From JBMYYE01 sp049609065 (GTDB lineage Bacteria; Pseudomonadota; Alphaproteobacteria; Rhodobacterales; Rhodobacteraceae), in contig JBMYYE010000115.1 of NCBI GenBank assembly GCA_049609065.1, forward strand, positions 1-7,481: 7,481 bases of DNA, in the 5' to 3' direction. This document shows positions 1-7,481 of the stretch, in pieces (position 1 is the stretch's first letter; each line of letters begins with the position of its first letter). Under the pieces are notes generated by a model. That model was not told the origin of the DNA, did no database searches, and was given only the letters and a program-made list of their open reading frames with translations. Both the position numbers and the translations under genes were made by a program.

Positions 1-882
1 ATGGCAGTACTCGTAAACGAAAACACAAAAGTGATCTGTCAGGGCCTTACAGGGTCCCAAGGCACGTTCCACACAGAACAAGCAATCGCATATGGCACGA
101 AAATGGTCGGCGGCGTGACACCAGGTAAAGGCGGCACAAACCACCTTGATTTGCCTGTGTTCAACTCCGTACACGAAGCAAAGCACGTGACAGAAGCAAA
201 CGCCTCTGTGATCTATGTTCCTCCTCCCTTCGCCGCGGATTCGATCCTCGAAGCAATTGATGCGGAAATGGAACTCATCGTGTGTATCACTGAGGGCATC
301 CCTGTTCTCGACATGATGCGCGTTCAGCGCGCGCTTGAGGGGTCAAAATCCCGCCTCGTCGGTCCAAACTGCCCAGGTGTGATTACACCAGGTGCGTGTA
401 AAATCGGCATTATGCCAGGTCACATTCATCAACGCGGCTCATGCGGTGTTGTATCGCGTTCAGGCACATTGACATATGAGGCCGTGAAACAAACAACGGA
501 TCTCGGTCTTGGTCAGTCCTCTGCGGTTGGCATCGGTGGCGATCCGATCAAAGGCACAGAGCATATCGATGTGTTGGACATGTTCTTGGATGATGATGAA
601 ACTCAATCCATCATCATGATCGGTGAAATCGGTGGTTCCGCAGAAGAAGAAGCTGCTGAATTCCTCGCAGAACAAAAGAAGAAGGGCCGCTGGAAACCAG
701 TTGCAGGCTTCATCGCGGGTCGCACGGCCCCTCCCGGTCGTCGCATGGGTCACGCAGGCGCGATCGTTGCTGGCGGCAAAGGCGGCGCAGAAGACAAAAT
801 CGAAGCTATGAAAAAAGCAGGCATCGTTGTCGCAGATAGCCCAGCCACACTCGGCGAAGCAGTCATCAAAGCAATCGGTTAA
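1..882 (+). CDS. sucD: Succinyl-CoA synthetase (ADP/GDP-forming) alpha subunit SucD
   Basis: Alpha subunit of succinyl-CoA ligase, which with SucC converts succinyl-CoA, phosphate and ADP or GDP to succinate, CoA and ATP or GTP in the cytoplasm. The 293-residue product is full length for the family (about 290). The N-terminal CoA-binding Rossmann part shows GLTGSQG at residues 15-21, followed by the VTPGKGG stretch. CITEGIP lies near residues 95-101, GPNCPG at 121-126 and SRSGTLTYE at 152-160. The ligase part contains GIGGDP (177-182) and the phosphorylated active-site histidine, His251, in RRMGHAGA. The ATG at base 1 gives the usual family N-terminus (NTKVICQG), so the start is probably real even though the ribosome binding site lies outside the window. 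sucC is expected directly upstream. Ala codons favour GCA (15 of 31 by hand count), unlike lpd downstream. Confidence 0.97.
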   Translation: MAVLVNENTKVICQGLTGSQGTFHTEQAIAYGTKMVGGVTPGKGGTNHLDLPVFNSVHEAKHVTEANASVIYVPPPFAADSILEAIDAEMELIVCITEGIPVLDMMRVQRALEGSKSRLVGPNCPGVITPGACKIGIMPGHIHQRGSCGVVSRSGTLTYEAVKQTTDLGLGQSSAVGIGGDPIKGTEHIDVLDMFLDDDETQSIIMIGEIGGSAEEEAAEFLAEQKKKGRWKPVAGFIAGRTAPPGRRMGHAGAIVAGGKGGAEDKIEAMKKAGIVVADSPATLGEAVIKAIG

Positions 883-886
883 GCAA

Positions 887-922
887 TATTTTGCGCGGGG
901 TTTTCGGATCCCGCGCAAAATA
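887..922 (+). other. Stem-loop just after sucD (intercistronic hairpin, possible attenuator)
   Basis: A perfect 13-bp inverted repeat pairs 887-899 (TATTTTGCGCGGG) with 910-922 (CCCGCGCAAAATA) around a 10-nt loop, which could close by two further pairs (G900-T909 wobble, T901-A908). It begins 4 nt after the sucD stop. The arms carry T's outside on the 5' side and A's on the 3' side, and no run of T follows on either strand, so it does not look like a classical Rho-independent terminator. An mRNA-stabilising 3' hairpin or a partial terminator between sucD and sucA are both possible. The pairing is seen directly; its role is inferred. Confidence 0.6.
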
Positions 923-965
923 AAATATTTAAACATGTACAGATCTGTGTATCTTTAAATATTTT
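922..965. repeat. 44-bp AT-rich imperfect palindrome between sucD and sucA
   Basis: Outer arms of 12 bp, AAAATATTTAAA at 922-933 and TTTAAATATTTT at 954-965, are exact reverse complements. The inner 10-bp palindrome ACAGATCTGT (939-948) has the same centre, between 943 and 944. Of the 22 position pairs only three fail: 934/953 is C-C, while 937/950 and 938/949 are G-T, which would pair as wobble in RNA. As DNA this could be an operator for a dimeric regulator or a cruciform site; as RNA it would fold into a long hairpin next to the previous stem-loop, with which it shares base 922. I do not recognise it as the site of any known regulator. Confidence 0.6.
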
Positions 966-1008
966 AAGAGGTCTTCCCTCTACCACGCGAACACCCTCAG
1001 GTCTTACT

Positions 1009-1012
1009 GGAG
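1009..1012 (+). promoter_or_regulatory. Ribosome binding site of sucA
   Basis: GGAG lies 8 nt before the ATG at 1021, which supports that start for sucA. No convincing -35/-10 pair is visible in 966-1008, so a sucA-specific promoter cannot be claimed from sequence alone. Confidence 0.7.
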
Positions 1013-1020
1013 TACGAACC

Positions 1021-3975
1021 ATGACTGACCAACCCTCAAACGAAACCCTTCATGCATCTAGCTTCATGCAAGGCCATAATGCTGAATATCTAGAACAGCT
1101 TTATGCCCGCTATGCAGAAGACCCCAACGCCGTTGACGACGCTTGGCAGGCCTTTTTTGCCGAACTTGGTGACGGCGGGCTTGATGTTCAAAAAGAAGCT
1201 GCCGGTCCATCATGGGCGCGGGCCGACTGGCCGCCTGTTCCAAATGACGATCTAACGGCGGCTCTTGATGGTCAATGGGCTCCCGAAGATGCGGGCAAAG
1301 CTGGCGACAAAATCAAAGCCAAAGCCGCCGAAAAAGGCGTCGAGGTTTCTGATGAAGCCGTAAAACGCGCGGTTTTGGATTCCATCCGCGCCCTCATGAT
1401 CATCCGTGCGTATCGTATCCGCGGGCATTTGGCGGCGGATCTTGATCCATTGGATATGCGCGAAGGCCGCAATCAGCCTGAGCTTGATCCAGCCTCCTAC
1501 GGCTTCACCGAGGCCGATATGGATCGCCCGATTTTCATCGACAATGTGCTCGGCTTGCAAATTGCAACCATGCGCCAAATCGTTGACATCGTGAAACGCA
1601 CCTATTGCGGCACATTTGCCCTTCAATACATGCATATTTCCAATGGGGAAGAAGCGGCGTGGCTCAAAGAGCGCATCGAAGGATTTGACAAAGAAATCAA
1701 ATTCAGCCGTGAAGGCCGCAAAGCGATCCTCAACAAATTGGTTGAAGCCGAAGGGTTCGAAAAGTTCCTCCATGTCAAATATATGGGCACCAAACGCTTT
1801 GGCCTTGATGGCGGCGAAGCCTTGATCCCAGCCATGGAACAAATCATCAAACGTGGCGGCGCCTTGGGTGTGAAAGACATCATCGTCGGCATGCCGCACC
1901 GGGGTCGTTTGTCCGTGCTCGCCAATGTGATGGGCAAACCATACCACGCGATTTTCAACGAATTTTTGGGCGGGAGCTTCAAACCAGAAGACGTAGATGG
2001 ATCAGGCGATGTGAAATATCACCTCGGCGCCTCCTCTGATCGTGAATTTGACGGCAATAGCGTGCACCTTTCTTTGACAGCAAACCCATCGCATCTTGAG
2101 GCGGTGAACCCCGTCGTGATCGGTAAAGCACGCGCCAAGCAAGAACAGCTTGGCGATGTGAACCGTGATCAAGTGCTCCCTGTATTGTTGCACGGTGACG
2201 CGGCCTTTGCCGGCCAAGGTGTGGTTGCGGAATGCTTTGGTCTTTCTGGTCTTGTCGGTCACAAAACCGGCGGCACAATGCATATCGTTGTGAACAACCA
2301 AATCGGGTTCACCACGGCCCCGCATTTCAGCCGCTCAAGCCCCTATCCAACGGATATCGCCTTGATGGTGGAAGCTCCGATTTTCCACGTCAATGGCGAC
2401 GATCCAGAAGCGGTTGTTCACGCGGCAAAAGTCGCAACAGAGTTCCGCCAAAAATTCCACAAAGACGTTGTTCTCGACATCATTTGTTACCGCCGCTTTG
2501 GTCACAATGAAGGCGATGAACCGATGTTCACCAACCCTGTGATGTATAAGAAAATCAAAGGTCATAAAACAACCTTGCAGCTTTATACAGAACGGCTCGT
2601 GAAAGACGGTCTTATCCCTGAGGGTGAGATCGAAGATATGAAGGCTTCGTTCCAAGCACACTTGAACGAAGAATTCGAAGCGGGCAAAGACTACAAAGCG
2701 GATAAAGCCGACTGGCTTGATGGTCGCTGGCGGTCTTTTGACAAAGCGTCTGATGAATATCAGCGCGGCGAAACATGGATCCGCCCAGAAACATTTGCAG
2801 AAGTTGGCGCCGCTTTGACGCATGTGCCTGAAGGCTTCCCCCTTCATAAAACAGTGGGTCGGATGCTCGAGGCGAAGAAAAAAGCGCTCGACACAGGCAC
2901 GGGCATCGACTGGGCCACAGGCGAAGCTTTGGCCTTTGGGTCGTTGATGACCGAAGGTTTCCCTGTGCGTTTGTCTGGCCAAGACGCCACACGCGGCACC
3001 TTTAGCCACCGCCATTCGGCCTTTATCGACCAAAATACCGAGGAACGGTATTACCCGCTCAATCACATTCGTGACGGCCAAAAACGCTACGAAGTAATCG
3101 ACAGCATGCTGTCTGAATACGCGGTATTGGGCTTTGAATATGGCTACTCTTTGACGGAGCCAAATGCCTTGGTCATGTGGGAAGCCCAGTTTGGCGATTT
3201 TGCCAATGGCGCGCAGATCATGTTCGACCAATTCATCAGTTCAGGCGAAACCAAATGGCTTCGGATGTCTGGCCTGGTGATGCTGTTGCCGCACGGGTTT
3301 GAAGGTCAAGGGCCAGAGCATTCCTCAGCCCGCTTAGAGCGGTTCTTGCAATCTTGTGCGGAAAACAACTGGATTGTTGCCAATTGTACAACGCCTGCGA
3401 ACTACTTCCATATTTTGCGCCGCCAAATGCACCGTAATTACCGCAAACCATTGGTCATGATGACGCCAAAATCGTTGCTGCGTCACAAGATGGCGGTCTC
3501 AAAAATGGAAGAATTCACAACCGGGTCTAGCTTCCACCGCGTGCTTCATGATGATGCGCAAACTGGAAACTCTGACACCAAGCTTGTGGCAGATAGCAAA
3601 ATCAAACGTGTGGTTTTGTGTTCTGGTAAAGTCTACTACGACCTTCTTGAGGAACGTGATGCCCGTGGCATTAACGACATTTACCTCATGCGTGTCGAAC
3701 AGCTTTATCCGTTCCCGAAAAAGGCCCTCACACCTGAAATTTCACGTTTCAAAAACGCCGAAATCGTTTGGTGTCAGGAAGAACCTAAAAACCAAGGGGC
3801 GTGGTTCTATATGGATCCAAACCTCGAAGATACACTTCTTGAAACAGATAACAAAACGAAACGTGCGTCATATGTCGGCCGTATTGGCGCCGCATCGCCG
3901 GCCACTGGCCTTGGCTCCGCACATAAAGCACAACAAACTGCGCTCGTGAATGACGCGCTTACAATCGAAGGATAA
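1021..3975 (+). CDS. sucA: 2-oxoglutarate dehydrogenase E1 component (ThDP-dependent) SucA
   Basis: E1 of the 2-oxoglutarate dehydrogenase complex: it decarboxylates 2-oxoglutarate on thiamine diphosphate and passes the succinyl group to the lipoyl arm of SucB. The 984 residues match alphaproteobacterial E1o (E. coli is about 930). The N-terminal E2/E3-interaction segment (about residues 16-50) has [18 protein letters not shown]. The central dehydrogenase domain (about 220-550) has MPHRGRL at 291-297 and NPSHLE at 355-360, whose His293 and His358 correspond to active-site histidines of E. coli SucA. The ThDP/Mg motif runs from GDAAFAGQG (G392, D393) to NNQIG (N425, N426). The transketolase-type pyrimidine-binding domain covers about 629-840 and the family C-terminal domain follows. 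The start is supported by the ribosome binding site at 1009-1012 and the family-like N-terminus. No frameshift is seen. It sits directly upstream of sucB, as expected for one transcript. Confidence 0.98.
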   Translation: MTDQPSNETLHASSFMQGHNAEYLEQLYARYAEDPNAVDDAWQAFFAELGDGGLDVQKEAAGPSWARADWPPVPNDDLTAALDGQWAPEDAGKAGDKIKAKAAEKGVEVSDEAVKRAVLDSIRALMIIRAYRIRGHLAADLDPLDMREGRNQPELDPASYGFTEADMDRPIFIDNVLGLQIATMRQIVDIVKRTYCGTFALQYMHISNGEEAAWLKERIEGFDKEIKFSREGRKAILNKLVEAEGFEKFLHVKYMGTKRFGLDGGEALIPAMEQIIKRGGALGVKDIIVGMPHRGRLSVLANVMGKPYHAIFNEFLGGSFKPEDVDGSGDVKYHLGASSDREFDGNSVHLSLTANPSHLEAVNPVVIGKARAKQEQLGDVNRDQVLPVLLHGDAAFAGQGVVAECFGLSGLVGHKTGGTMHIVVNNQIGFTTAPHFSRSSPYPTDIALMVEAPIFHVNGDDPEAVVHAAKVATEFRQKFHKDVVLDIICYRRFGHNEGDEPMFTNPVMYKKIKGHKTTLQLYTERLVKDGLIPEGEIEDMKASFQAHLNEEFEAGKDYKADKADWLDGRWRSFDKASDEYQRGETWIRPETFAEVGAALTHVPEGFPLHKTVGRMLEAKKKALDTGTGIDWATGEALAFGSLMTEGFPVRLSGQDATRGTFSHRHSAFIDQNTEERYYPLNHIRDGQKRYEVIDSMLSEYAVLGFEYGYSLTEPNALVMWEAQFGDFANGAQIMFDQFISSGETKWLRMSGLVMLLPHGFEGQGPEHSSARLERFLQSCAENNWIVANCTTPANYFHILRRQMHRNYRKPLVMMTPKSLLRHKMAVSKMEEFTTGSSFHRVLHDDAQTGNSDTKLVADSKIKRVVLCSGKVYYDLLEERDARGINDIYLMRVEQLYPFPKKALTPEISRFKNAEIVWCQEEPKNQGAWFYMDPNLEDTLLETDNKTKRASYVGRIGAASPATGLGSAHKAQQTALVNDALTIEG
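3967..3972 (+). promoter_or_regulatory. Ribosome binding site of sucB inside the sucA end
   Basis: GAAGGA, made of the last two sense codons of sucA, lies 8 nt before the ATG at 3981. Its overlap with sucA and the 5-nt intergenic gap suggest translational coupling of E1 and E2 on one mRNA. Confidence 0.7.
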
Positions 3976-3980
3976 TCATT

Positions 3981-5471
3981 ATGTCCACTGAAGTCCGCGT
4001 TCCAACGCTTGGTGAAAGCGTCACAGAAGCCACTGTCGCAACTTGGTTCAAAAAACCAGGTGATGCGGTTGCTGTTGATGAAATGCTCTGTGAGCTTGAA
4101 ACAGACAAAGTCACCGTCGAAGTCCCAAGCCCCGTTGCAGGGACCTTAGGCGATATCATCGCAGCCGAAGGCACAACCGTTGGTGTTGATGCGCCCCTTG
4201 CAACCATTGCTGAAGGTGCTGCTGCGAAAACCACGGCCAAAGCGGCCGCTCCTGCGGCTGCGGCCCCAACGGGGGATGCTGTTGACGTGATGGTCCCAAC
4301 TTTGGGCGAAAGCGTCACAGAAGCCACCGTATCGAGCTGGTTCAAAAAAGTTGGCGACGCCGTTGCCCAAGACGAAATGCTCTGTGAGCTTGAAACAGAC
4401 AAGGTTTCCGTTGAAGTCCCCGCCCCTGCGGCGGGCGTTTTGGCAGAAATCACCGCACCTGAAGGCACAACCGTTGATGCGACTGCCAAACTTGGCGTGA
4501 TCACATCAGGTGGCGCTGGCGTCGCACCTACACCTGTCGCAGCCGCGGCTGCTGCACCGACAAGCACAAGCACAGGCAAAGACGTCGAAAACGCGCCTTC
4601 CGCCAACAAAATGATGGCCGAAGCGGGTTTGGCCGCAGGCTCCGTTCAAGGCACAGGTCGTGATGGACGCGTCATGAAGGGTGATGTGCAAAACGCAATC
4701 GCCGCTGGCGCAACCGCGGCCCCCGCCGCACCAGCAAGCGCCCCACGTGCCCCGTCATCCGCAGATGATGCATCCCGCGAAGAGCGCGTAAAAATGACAC
4801 GTCTTCGTCAAACCATCGCGCGTCGTTTGAAAGACAGCCAAAACACCGCAGCCATGCTCACCACCTATAACGAAGTGGACATGACCGAAGTGATGGCGCT
4901 TCGCAATGAATACAAAGATTTGTTCTTGAAAAAGCACGGCGTGAAATTGGGCTTCATGTCCTTCTTTACCAAAGCCTGTGTGCATGCGTTAAAGGAAGTT
5001 CCAGAAGTAAACGCCGAAATCGATGGCACGGATGTGGTGTACAAAAACTACGTCCACATGGGGATCGCGGCGGGCACGCCAACGGGCCTCGTTGTGCCTG
5101 TGATCCGTGATGCGGATGCCATGTCTTTTGCCGGTATCGAAAAAGCGATCGCCGAAAAAGGCGCCCGCGCCCGTGACGGCAAATTGTCCATGGCAGAAAT
5201 GCAAGGCGGCAGCTTCACCATTTCAAACGGTGGTGTCTACGGCTCTTTGATGTCATCGCCAATTTTGAACCCGCCACAGTCCGGCATCTTGGGCATGCAT
5301 AAAATCCAAGACCGCCCAATGGCGATCAACGGCCAGGTTGTGATCCGTCCGATGATGTATCTTGCCCTCTCCTACGATCACCGTATCGTGGACGGCAAAG
5401 GCGCTGTGACCTTCCTCGTGCGGGTGAAAGAAGCGCTCGAAGATCCACGTCGTTTGTTGATGGACCTTTAA
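3981..5471 (+). CDS. sucB: 2-oxoglutarate dehydrogenase E2 (dihydrolipoamide succinyltransferase) with two lipoyl domains
   Basis: Core acyltransferase of the 2-oxoglutarate dehydrogenase complex; it moves the succinyl group from lipoyl-lysine to CoA. Domain order over 496 residues: lipoyl domain 1 (about 2-78, lipoylated Lys43 in ETDKV), Ala/Pro-rich linker, lipoyl domain 2 (about 103-176, Lys141 in ETDKV), linker, peripheral subunit-binding domain (about 202-240, with GTGRDGRV) for E3 docking, a third Ala/Pro linker, then the catalytic domain from about 265. The catalytic motif is YDHRIVDG with His467 and Asp471. The classic E. coli E2o has one lipoyl domain and about 405 residues; the extra length here is the second lipoyl domain, which I believe also occurs in some Rhodobacteraceae. 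The SVTEATV lipoyl sequence and the flanking sucA favour E2o over pyruvate dehydrogenase E2. The start is set by the ribosome binding site at 3967-3972. Confidence 0.97.
   Translation: MSTEVRVPTLGESVTEATVATWFKKPGDAVAVDEMLCELETDKVTVEVPSPVAGTLGDIIAAEGTTVGVDAPLATIAEGAAAKTTAKAAAPAAAAPTGDAVDVMVPTLGESVTEATVSSWFKKVGDAVAQDEMLCELETDKVSVEVPAPAAGVLAEITAPEGTTVDATAKLGVITSGGAGVAPTPVAAAAAAPTSTSTGKDVENAPSANKMMAEAGLAAGSVQGTGRDGRVMKGDVQNAIAAGATAAPAAPASAPRAPSSADDASREERVKMTRLRQTIARRLKDSQNTAAMLTTYNEVDMTEVMALRNEYKDLFLKKHGVKLGFMSFFTKACVHALKEVPEVNAEIDGTDVVYKNYVHMGIAAGTPTGLVVPVIRDADAMSFAGIEKAIAEKGARARDGKLSMAEMQGGSFTISNGGVYGSLMSSPILNPPQSGILGMHKIQDRPMAINGQVVIRPMMYLALSYDHRIVDGKGAVTFLVRVKEALEDPRRLLMDL
4014..4402 (+). repeat. 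Tandem duplication of the lipoyl-domain coding sequence in sucB
   Basis: The two lipoyl domains align with a constant offset of 294 bp (98 codons). Exact DNA copies include 20 bp at 4014-4033 and 4308-4327 (the ESVTEAT codons) and 29 bp at 4080-4108 and 4374-4402 (the codons around the lipoylated lysine). Between these blocks, synonymous and a few amino-acid differences have accumulated. It is an intragenic domain duplication, not a mobile or CRISPR-type repeat. Confidence 0.9.
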
Positions 5472-5482
5472 TCAAATCAGGC

Positions 5483-5502
5483 GCTGCGCGACCTCGCGCG
5501 GC
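5483..5502 (+). other. GC-rich hairpin in the sucB-lpd gap
   Basis: GCTGCGCG (5483-5490) can pair with CGCGCGGC (5495-5502) around the tetraloop ACCT, giving 8 pairs including one G-T wobble. It begins 12 nt after the sucB stop. No T-run follows, so it is not a typical intrinsic terminator. It may stabilise the upstream mRNA or lower lpd expression; either role is inferred. The rest of the 63-bp gap shows only the lpd ribosome binding site. Confidence 0.5.
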
Positions 5503-5522
5503 ACCTCGCCAAACCTTAAACT

Positions 5523-5528
5523 GAGGGA
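5523..5528 (+). promoter_or_regulatory. Ribosome binding site of lpd
   Basis: GAGGGA lies 6 nt before the ATG at 5535 and supports that start. Confidence 0.7.
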
Positions 5529-5534
5529 AATACA

Positions 5535-6926
5535 ATGGCAGATTATGACGTAATTATTATCGGTGGCGGCCCTGGTGGCTATGTGTCCGCAATCCGCTGT
5601 GCGCAGCTTGGGTTGAAAACGGCCTGTGTCGAAGGGCGTGATGCGCTTGGCGGGACTTGTTTGAATGTGGGCTGCATCCCATCGAAAGCTTTGCTTCATG
5701 CAACCCACTCCTTGCACGAAGCTGAACACAACTTCGTGAAAATGGGTCTCAAAGGCAAATCCCCTTCTGTGGATTGGCCACAAATGCAGGCCTATAAACA
5801 AGACGTTATCGATGGCAACACCAAAGGCATCGAGTTTTTGTTCAAGAAAAACAAAGTGGATTGGCTCAAAGGCTGGGGATCCATCCCTGCGGCGGGCCAA
5901 GTCAAAGTTGGCGACGACATCCACACGGCCAAAAACATCGTCATTGCGTCTGGCTCTGAGCCGTCTTCATTGCCCGGCATTGAGATCGACGAAAAAATCG
6001 TTGTGACCTCCACGGGCGCGCTGTCTTTGCCAAAAACACCTAAGAAAATGGTTGTGATCGGCGCGGGTGTTATCGGGCTCGAAATGGGATCGGTTTATGC
6101 ACGCCTTGGCGCGGAGGTCACCGTGATCGAGTTTTTAGACAACATCACTCCCGGCATGGACGGCGAAGTTGCCAAAACATTCCAGCGCATTCTCAAAAAA
6201 CAAGGGATAAAATTCCTTATGGGCTCTGCGGTTCAAAATGTTGAAACCACAAAAACCAAAGCCAAAATCACATATGAAAAGCGCAAAAATGGCGCCGTTG
6301 AAACCATCGATGCGGATGTGGTTTTGGTCGCGACAGGCCGTAAACCATATACGGATGGTTTGGGGATTGAGGCGCTCGGCGTTGAAATGACCGATCGCGG
6401 TCAAATAAAAACCGACAGCCAATGGGCAACCAATGTGGCGGGTATTTACGCCATTGGAGATGCGATTGTTGGCCCGATGTTGGCCCACAAAGCCGAAGAC
6501 GAAGGCATGGCGGTCGCCGAAGCCATCGCAGGCAAACATGGCCACGTCAATTACGATGTGATCCCAGGCGTCATTTACACAACGCCAGAGGTCGCAACCG
6601 TTGGCAAAACTGAAGATGAGCTCAAAGCCGAAGGCCGCGCCTATAAGGTTGGCAAATTCAGCTTCATGGGCAATGGCCGCGCCAAAGCCGTGTTCCAAGG
6701 CGAAGGGTTTGTGAAACTCATCGTCGACAAAGACACGGACCGCATTTTGGGCTGTCACATCATCGGCCCTGCCGCGGGTGATATGATCCACGAAATCTGT
6801 GTCGCGATGGAATTTGGGGCCTCTGCCCAAGATATCGCGCTCACATGCCATGCGCATCCGACCTATTCAGAAGCTATTAAAGAGGCAGCACTTGCCGCTA
6901 CCGAAAATAGAGCCTTACATACTTAA
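5535..6926 (+). CDS. lpd: Dihydrolipoyl dehydrogenase (E3), with a foreign-looking C-terminal end
   Basis: FAD-containing E3 that reoxidises the dihydrolipoyl groups of SucB and makes NADH. The 463 residues are normal family length. The N-terminal FAD fold has GGGPGG at 10-15; the redox disulfide is Cys42-Cys47 in [13 protein letters not shown]. The NAD-binding fold has GAGVIG at 176-181, and the second FAD motif is AIGDAI with Asp309. The C-terminal dimer domain carries the catalytic pair His441 and Glu446 in HAHPTYSEA. All key residues are present, so the protein could work as read. The oddity is the end: from about residue 447 the sequence reads [16 protein letters not shown], whereas Rhodobacteraceae proteins as I recall them end in a form like REAALACGDGxIHA. 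The observed ending resembles Bacteroidota Lpd, and codon choice changes at the same place (ATT, AGA, TTA appear). The gene is therefore probably a junction of two sequences. Confidence 0.95.
   Translation: MADYDVIIIGGGPGGYVSAIRCAQLGLKTACVEGRDALGGTCLNVGCIPSKALLHATHSLHEAEHNFVKMGLKGKSPSVDWPQMQAYKQDVIDGNTKGIEFLFKKNKVDWLKGWGSIPAAGQVKVGDDIHTAKNIVIASGSEPSSLPGIEIDEKIVVTSTGALSLPKTPKKMVVIGAGVIGLEMGSVYARLGAEVTVIEFLDNITPGMDGEVAKTFQRILKKQGIKFLMGSAVQNVETTKTKAKITYEKRKNGAVETIDADVVLVATGRKPYTDGLGIEALGVEMTDRGQIKTDSQWATNVAGIYAIGDAIVGPMLAHKAEDEGMAVAEAIAGKHGHVNYDVIPGVIYTTPEVATVGKTEDELKAEGRAYKVGKFSFMGNGRAKAVFQGEGFVKLIVDKDTDRILGCHIIGPAAGDMIHEICVAMEFGASAQDIALTCHAHPTYSEAIKEAALAATENRALHT
6861..6881. other. Probable chimeric junction inside the 3' end of lpd
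   Basis: Upstream lines 6661-6780 count to about 57-62% GC with GCC/GCG-rich codons; 6961-7481 counts to about 39% GC. The protein affinity also shifts here from Rhodobacteraceae-like to Bacteroidota-like. The switch falls within or just after the codons for HAHPTYSEA, a stretch conserved across bacterial E3 enzymes. The exact base cannot be fixed because the two parents would be similar here. A mis-assembly joining two genomes is favoured over true recombination. Confidence 0.65.
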
Positions 6927-6929
6927 TAT

Positions 6930-7481
6930 TTGAAATTACTTGCTCAATTTCTCGAACAAAATGCTGGGCTTGAGCAAGCCAAAATCTTACTTGCCTTTAG
7001 CTCAGGACTCGATAGTCGAGTCCTAGCTGATTTACTTTACTCGGCTAAGATTGAATTTCAAATTGCCCATGTCAATTATCAATTAAGAGGAGACGACAGT
7101 GAACTAGATGCTGTGTTTGCTCGAGATTGCGCATCACGGTATAACGTACCTTTTCATTATCTAGAAGCTCCCATCAATAAAGGACCTGGTATTCAAGAAA
7201 AGGCGCGTTCGATTCGATACGAGTGGTTTCAATCTCTTCTTAGCGAAAATCAACTAAGTCATATTGCAATAGCACATCATTTAGATGATGCCATTGAAAC
7301 AGGATTGATTCATTGGTTCAGAGGAATGCATTTAATGCAATTTAAGAGCCTCTCTAATCAAGGCTTAGTTATCAGGCCACTCATTTCGTTTCGCAAAAAA
7401 GACTTGTTGCTATACGCTAAAGAAAGTGGATTAAAATGGAGAGAAGATGTCTCTAATCAGTCCAATGATTATTTACGTAAT
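6930..7481 (+). CDS. tilS: tRNA(Ile)-lysidine synthetase TilS, N-terminal part (cut by window end)
   Basis: TilS attaches lysine to C34 of the tRNA-Ile with CAU anticodon, using ATP, so that it reads AUA. The frame is open for 184 codons from a TTG at 6930 to the window edge; the first in-frame ATG is codon 133, too late to be the start. N-type ATP-pyrophosphatase features are in family order: a PP-loop at residues 24-29 reading SSGLDS (family SGGxDS), AHVNYQLRG (46-54), RSIRYEWF, AHHLDDAIET (115-124), a VIRPLISF segment, and WREDVSNQSNDYLRN at 170-184, a strong TilS signature. It follows the lpd stop by 3 nt in the same frame. The first Gly of the PP-loop is Ser, and the stretch after HLDD (GLIHWFRGMHLMQF) departs from the usual RGTGxxGL. 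The low GC and the HxNxQLRG form suggest Bacteroidota. The C-terminal domain is missing only because the window ends. Confidence 0.85.
   Translation, partial: MKLLAQFLEQNAGLEQAKILLAFSSGLDSRVLADLLYSAKIEFQIAHVNYQLRGDDSELDAVFARDCASRYNVPFHYLEAPINKGPGIQEKARSIRYEWFQSLLSENQLSHIAIAHHLDDAIETGLIHWFRGMHLMQFKSLSNQGLVIRPLISFRKKDLLLYAKESGLKWREDVSNQSNDYLRN

Noticed and set aside
460..936. 158-codon minus-strand frame reaching into the sucD-sucA gap
   Set aside because: Nearly all of it is antisense to sucD; Cys/Phe-rich composition is typical of a shadow frame.
966..1008. Possible sucA promoter
   Set aside because: No credible -35/-10 pair at correct spacing; the AT-rich matches nearby belong to the palindrome.
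2335..3231. 298-codon open frame on the minus strand
   Set aside because: Lies wholly inside sucA, shows no recognisable domain, and is explained by the codon pattern of the real gene.
4080..4402. 29-bp exact direct repeat that might suggest a CRISPR or mobile element
   Set aside because: Only two copies, both encoding the lipoyl-lysine motif in frame; domain duplication explains it.
3959..4609. 216-codon minus-strand frame rich in Ala, Ser, Thr and Val
   Set aside because: It is the complement of the lipoyl and Ala/Pro-linker region of sucB; its low-complexity repeats mirror the duplicated lipoyl domains.
6135..6857. 240-codon minus-strand frame opposite lpd
   Set aside because: Fully overlaps a clear E3 gene and has no family features of its own.
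1..7481. A previously undescribed system
   Set aside because: All complete genes are standard TCA-cycle enzymes in a common order; the only unusual parts are the junction, the tilS fragment and the intergenic symmetry reported above.

Overview
The window holds the 3' end of a TCA-cycle operon of the Rhodobacteraceae type (marine roseobacter-like alphaproteobacterium), followed by a short tail that looks as if it comes from a different organism. The first 6.9 kb is moderately GC-rich (two lpd lines counted by hand gave 57-62%). It encodes sucD (succinyl-CoA synthetase alpha), sucA (2-oxoglutarate dehydrogenase E1), sucB (E2 with two lipoyl domains) and lpd (E3), all on the + strand. Gene order, protein lengths and the SucA N-terminus fit Rhodobacteraceae. 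sucC would be expected just upstream, outside the window.

Layout: sucD 1-882. A 138-bp gap (883-1020) contains two abutting stem-loops, one of them a 44-bp AT-rich near-palindrome, and then the sucA ribosome binding site. sucA 1021-3975. sucB 3981-5471, 5 nt after the sucA stop, with its ribosome binding site inside the sucA end. A 63-bp gap holds a GC-rich hairpin. lpd 5535-6926. Then a 3'-truncated tilS-like gene, 6930-7481, in the same frame as lpd and beginning at TTG just after the lpd stop.

Together SucA, SucB and Lpd form the 2-oxoglutarate dehydrogenase complex (2-oxoglutarate to succinyl-CoA with NADH), and SucCD uses succinyl-CoA to make succinate plus ATP or GTP. The four genes therefore cover two consecutive TCA-cycle steps.

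The main anomaly is at about 6861-6881. Within the codons for the conserved His-Glu active-site stretch of Lpd, base composition, codon use and protein affinity all change. The last 16 or so Lpd residues (ending ATENRALHT) and the following tilS fragment (about 39% GC by hand count) look like Bacteroidota, not Rhodobacteraceae. A chimeric metagenomic contig joined at a conserved stretch is the simplest reading; a real recombination or transfer is the alternative. I see no new defence, mobile or biosynthetic system here.
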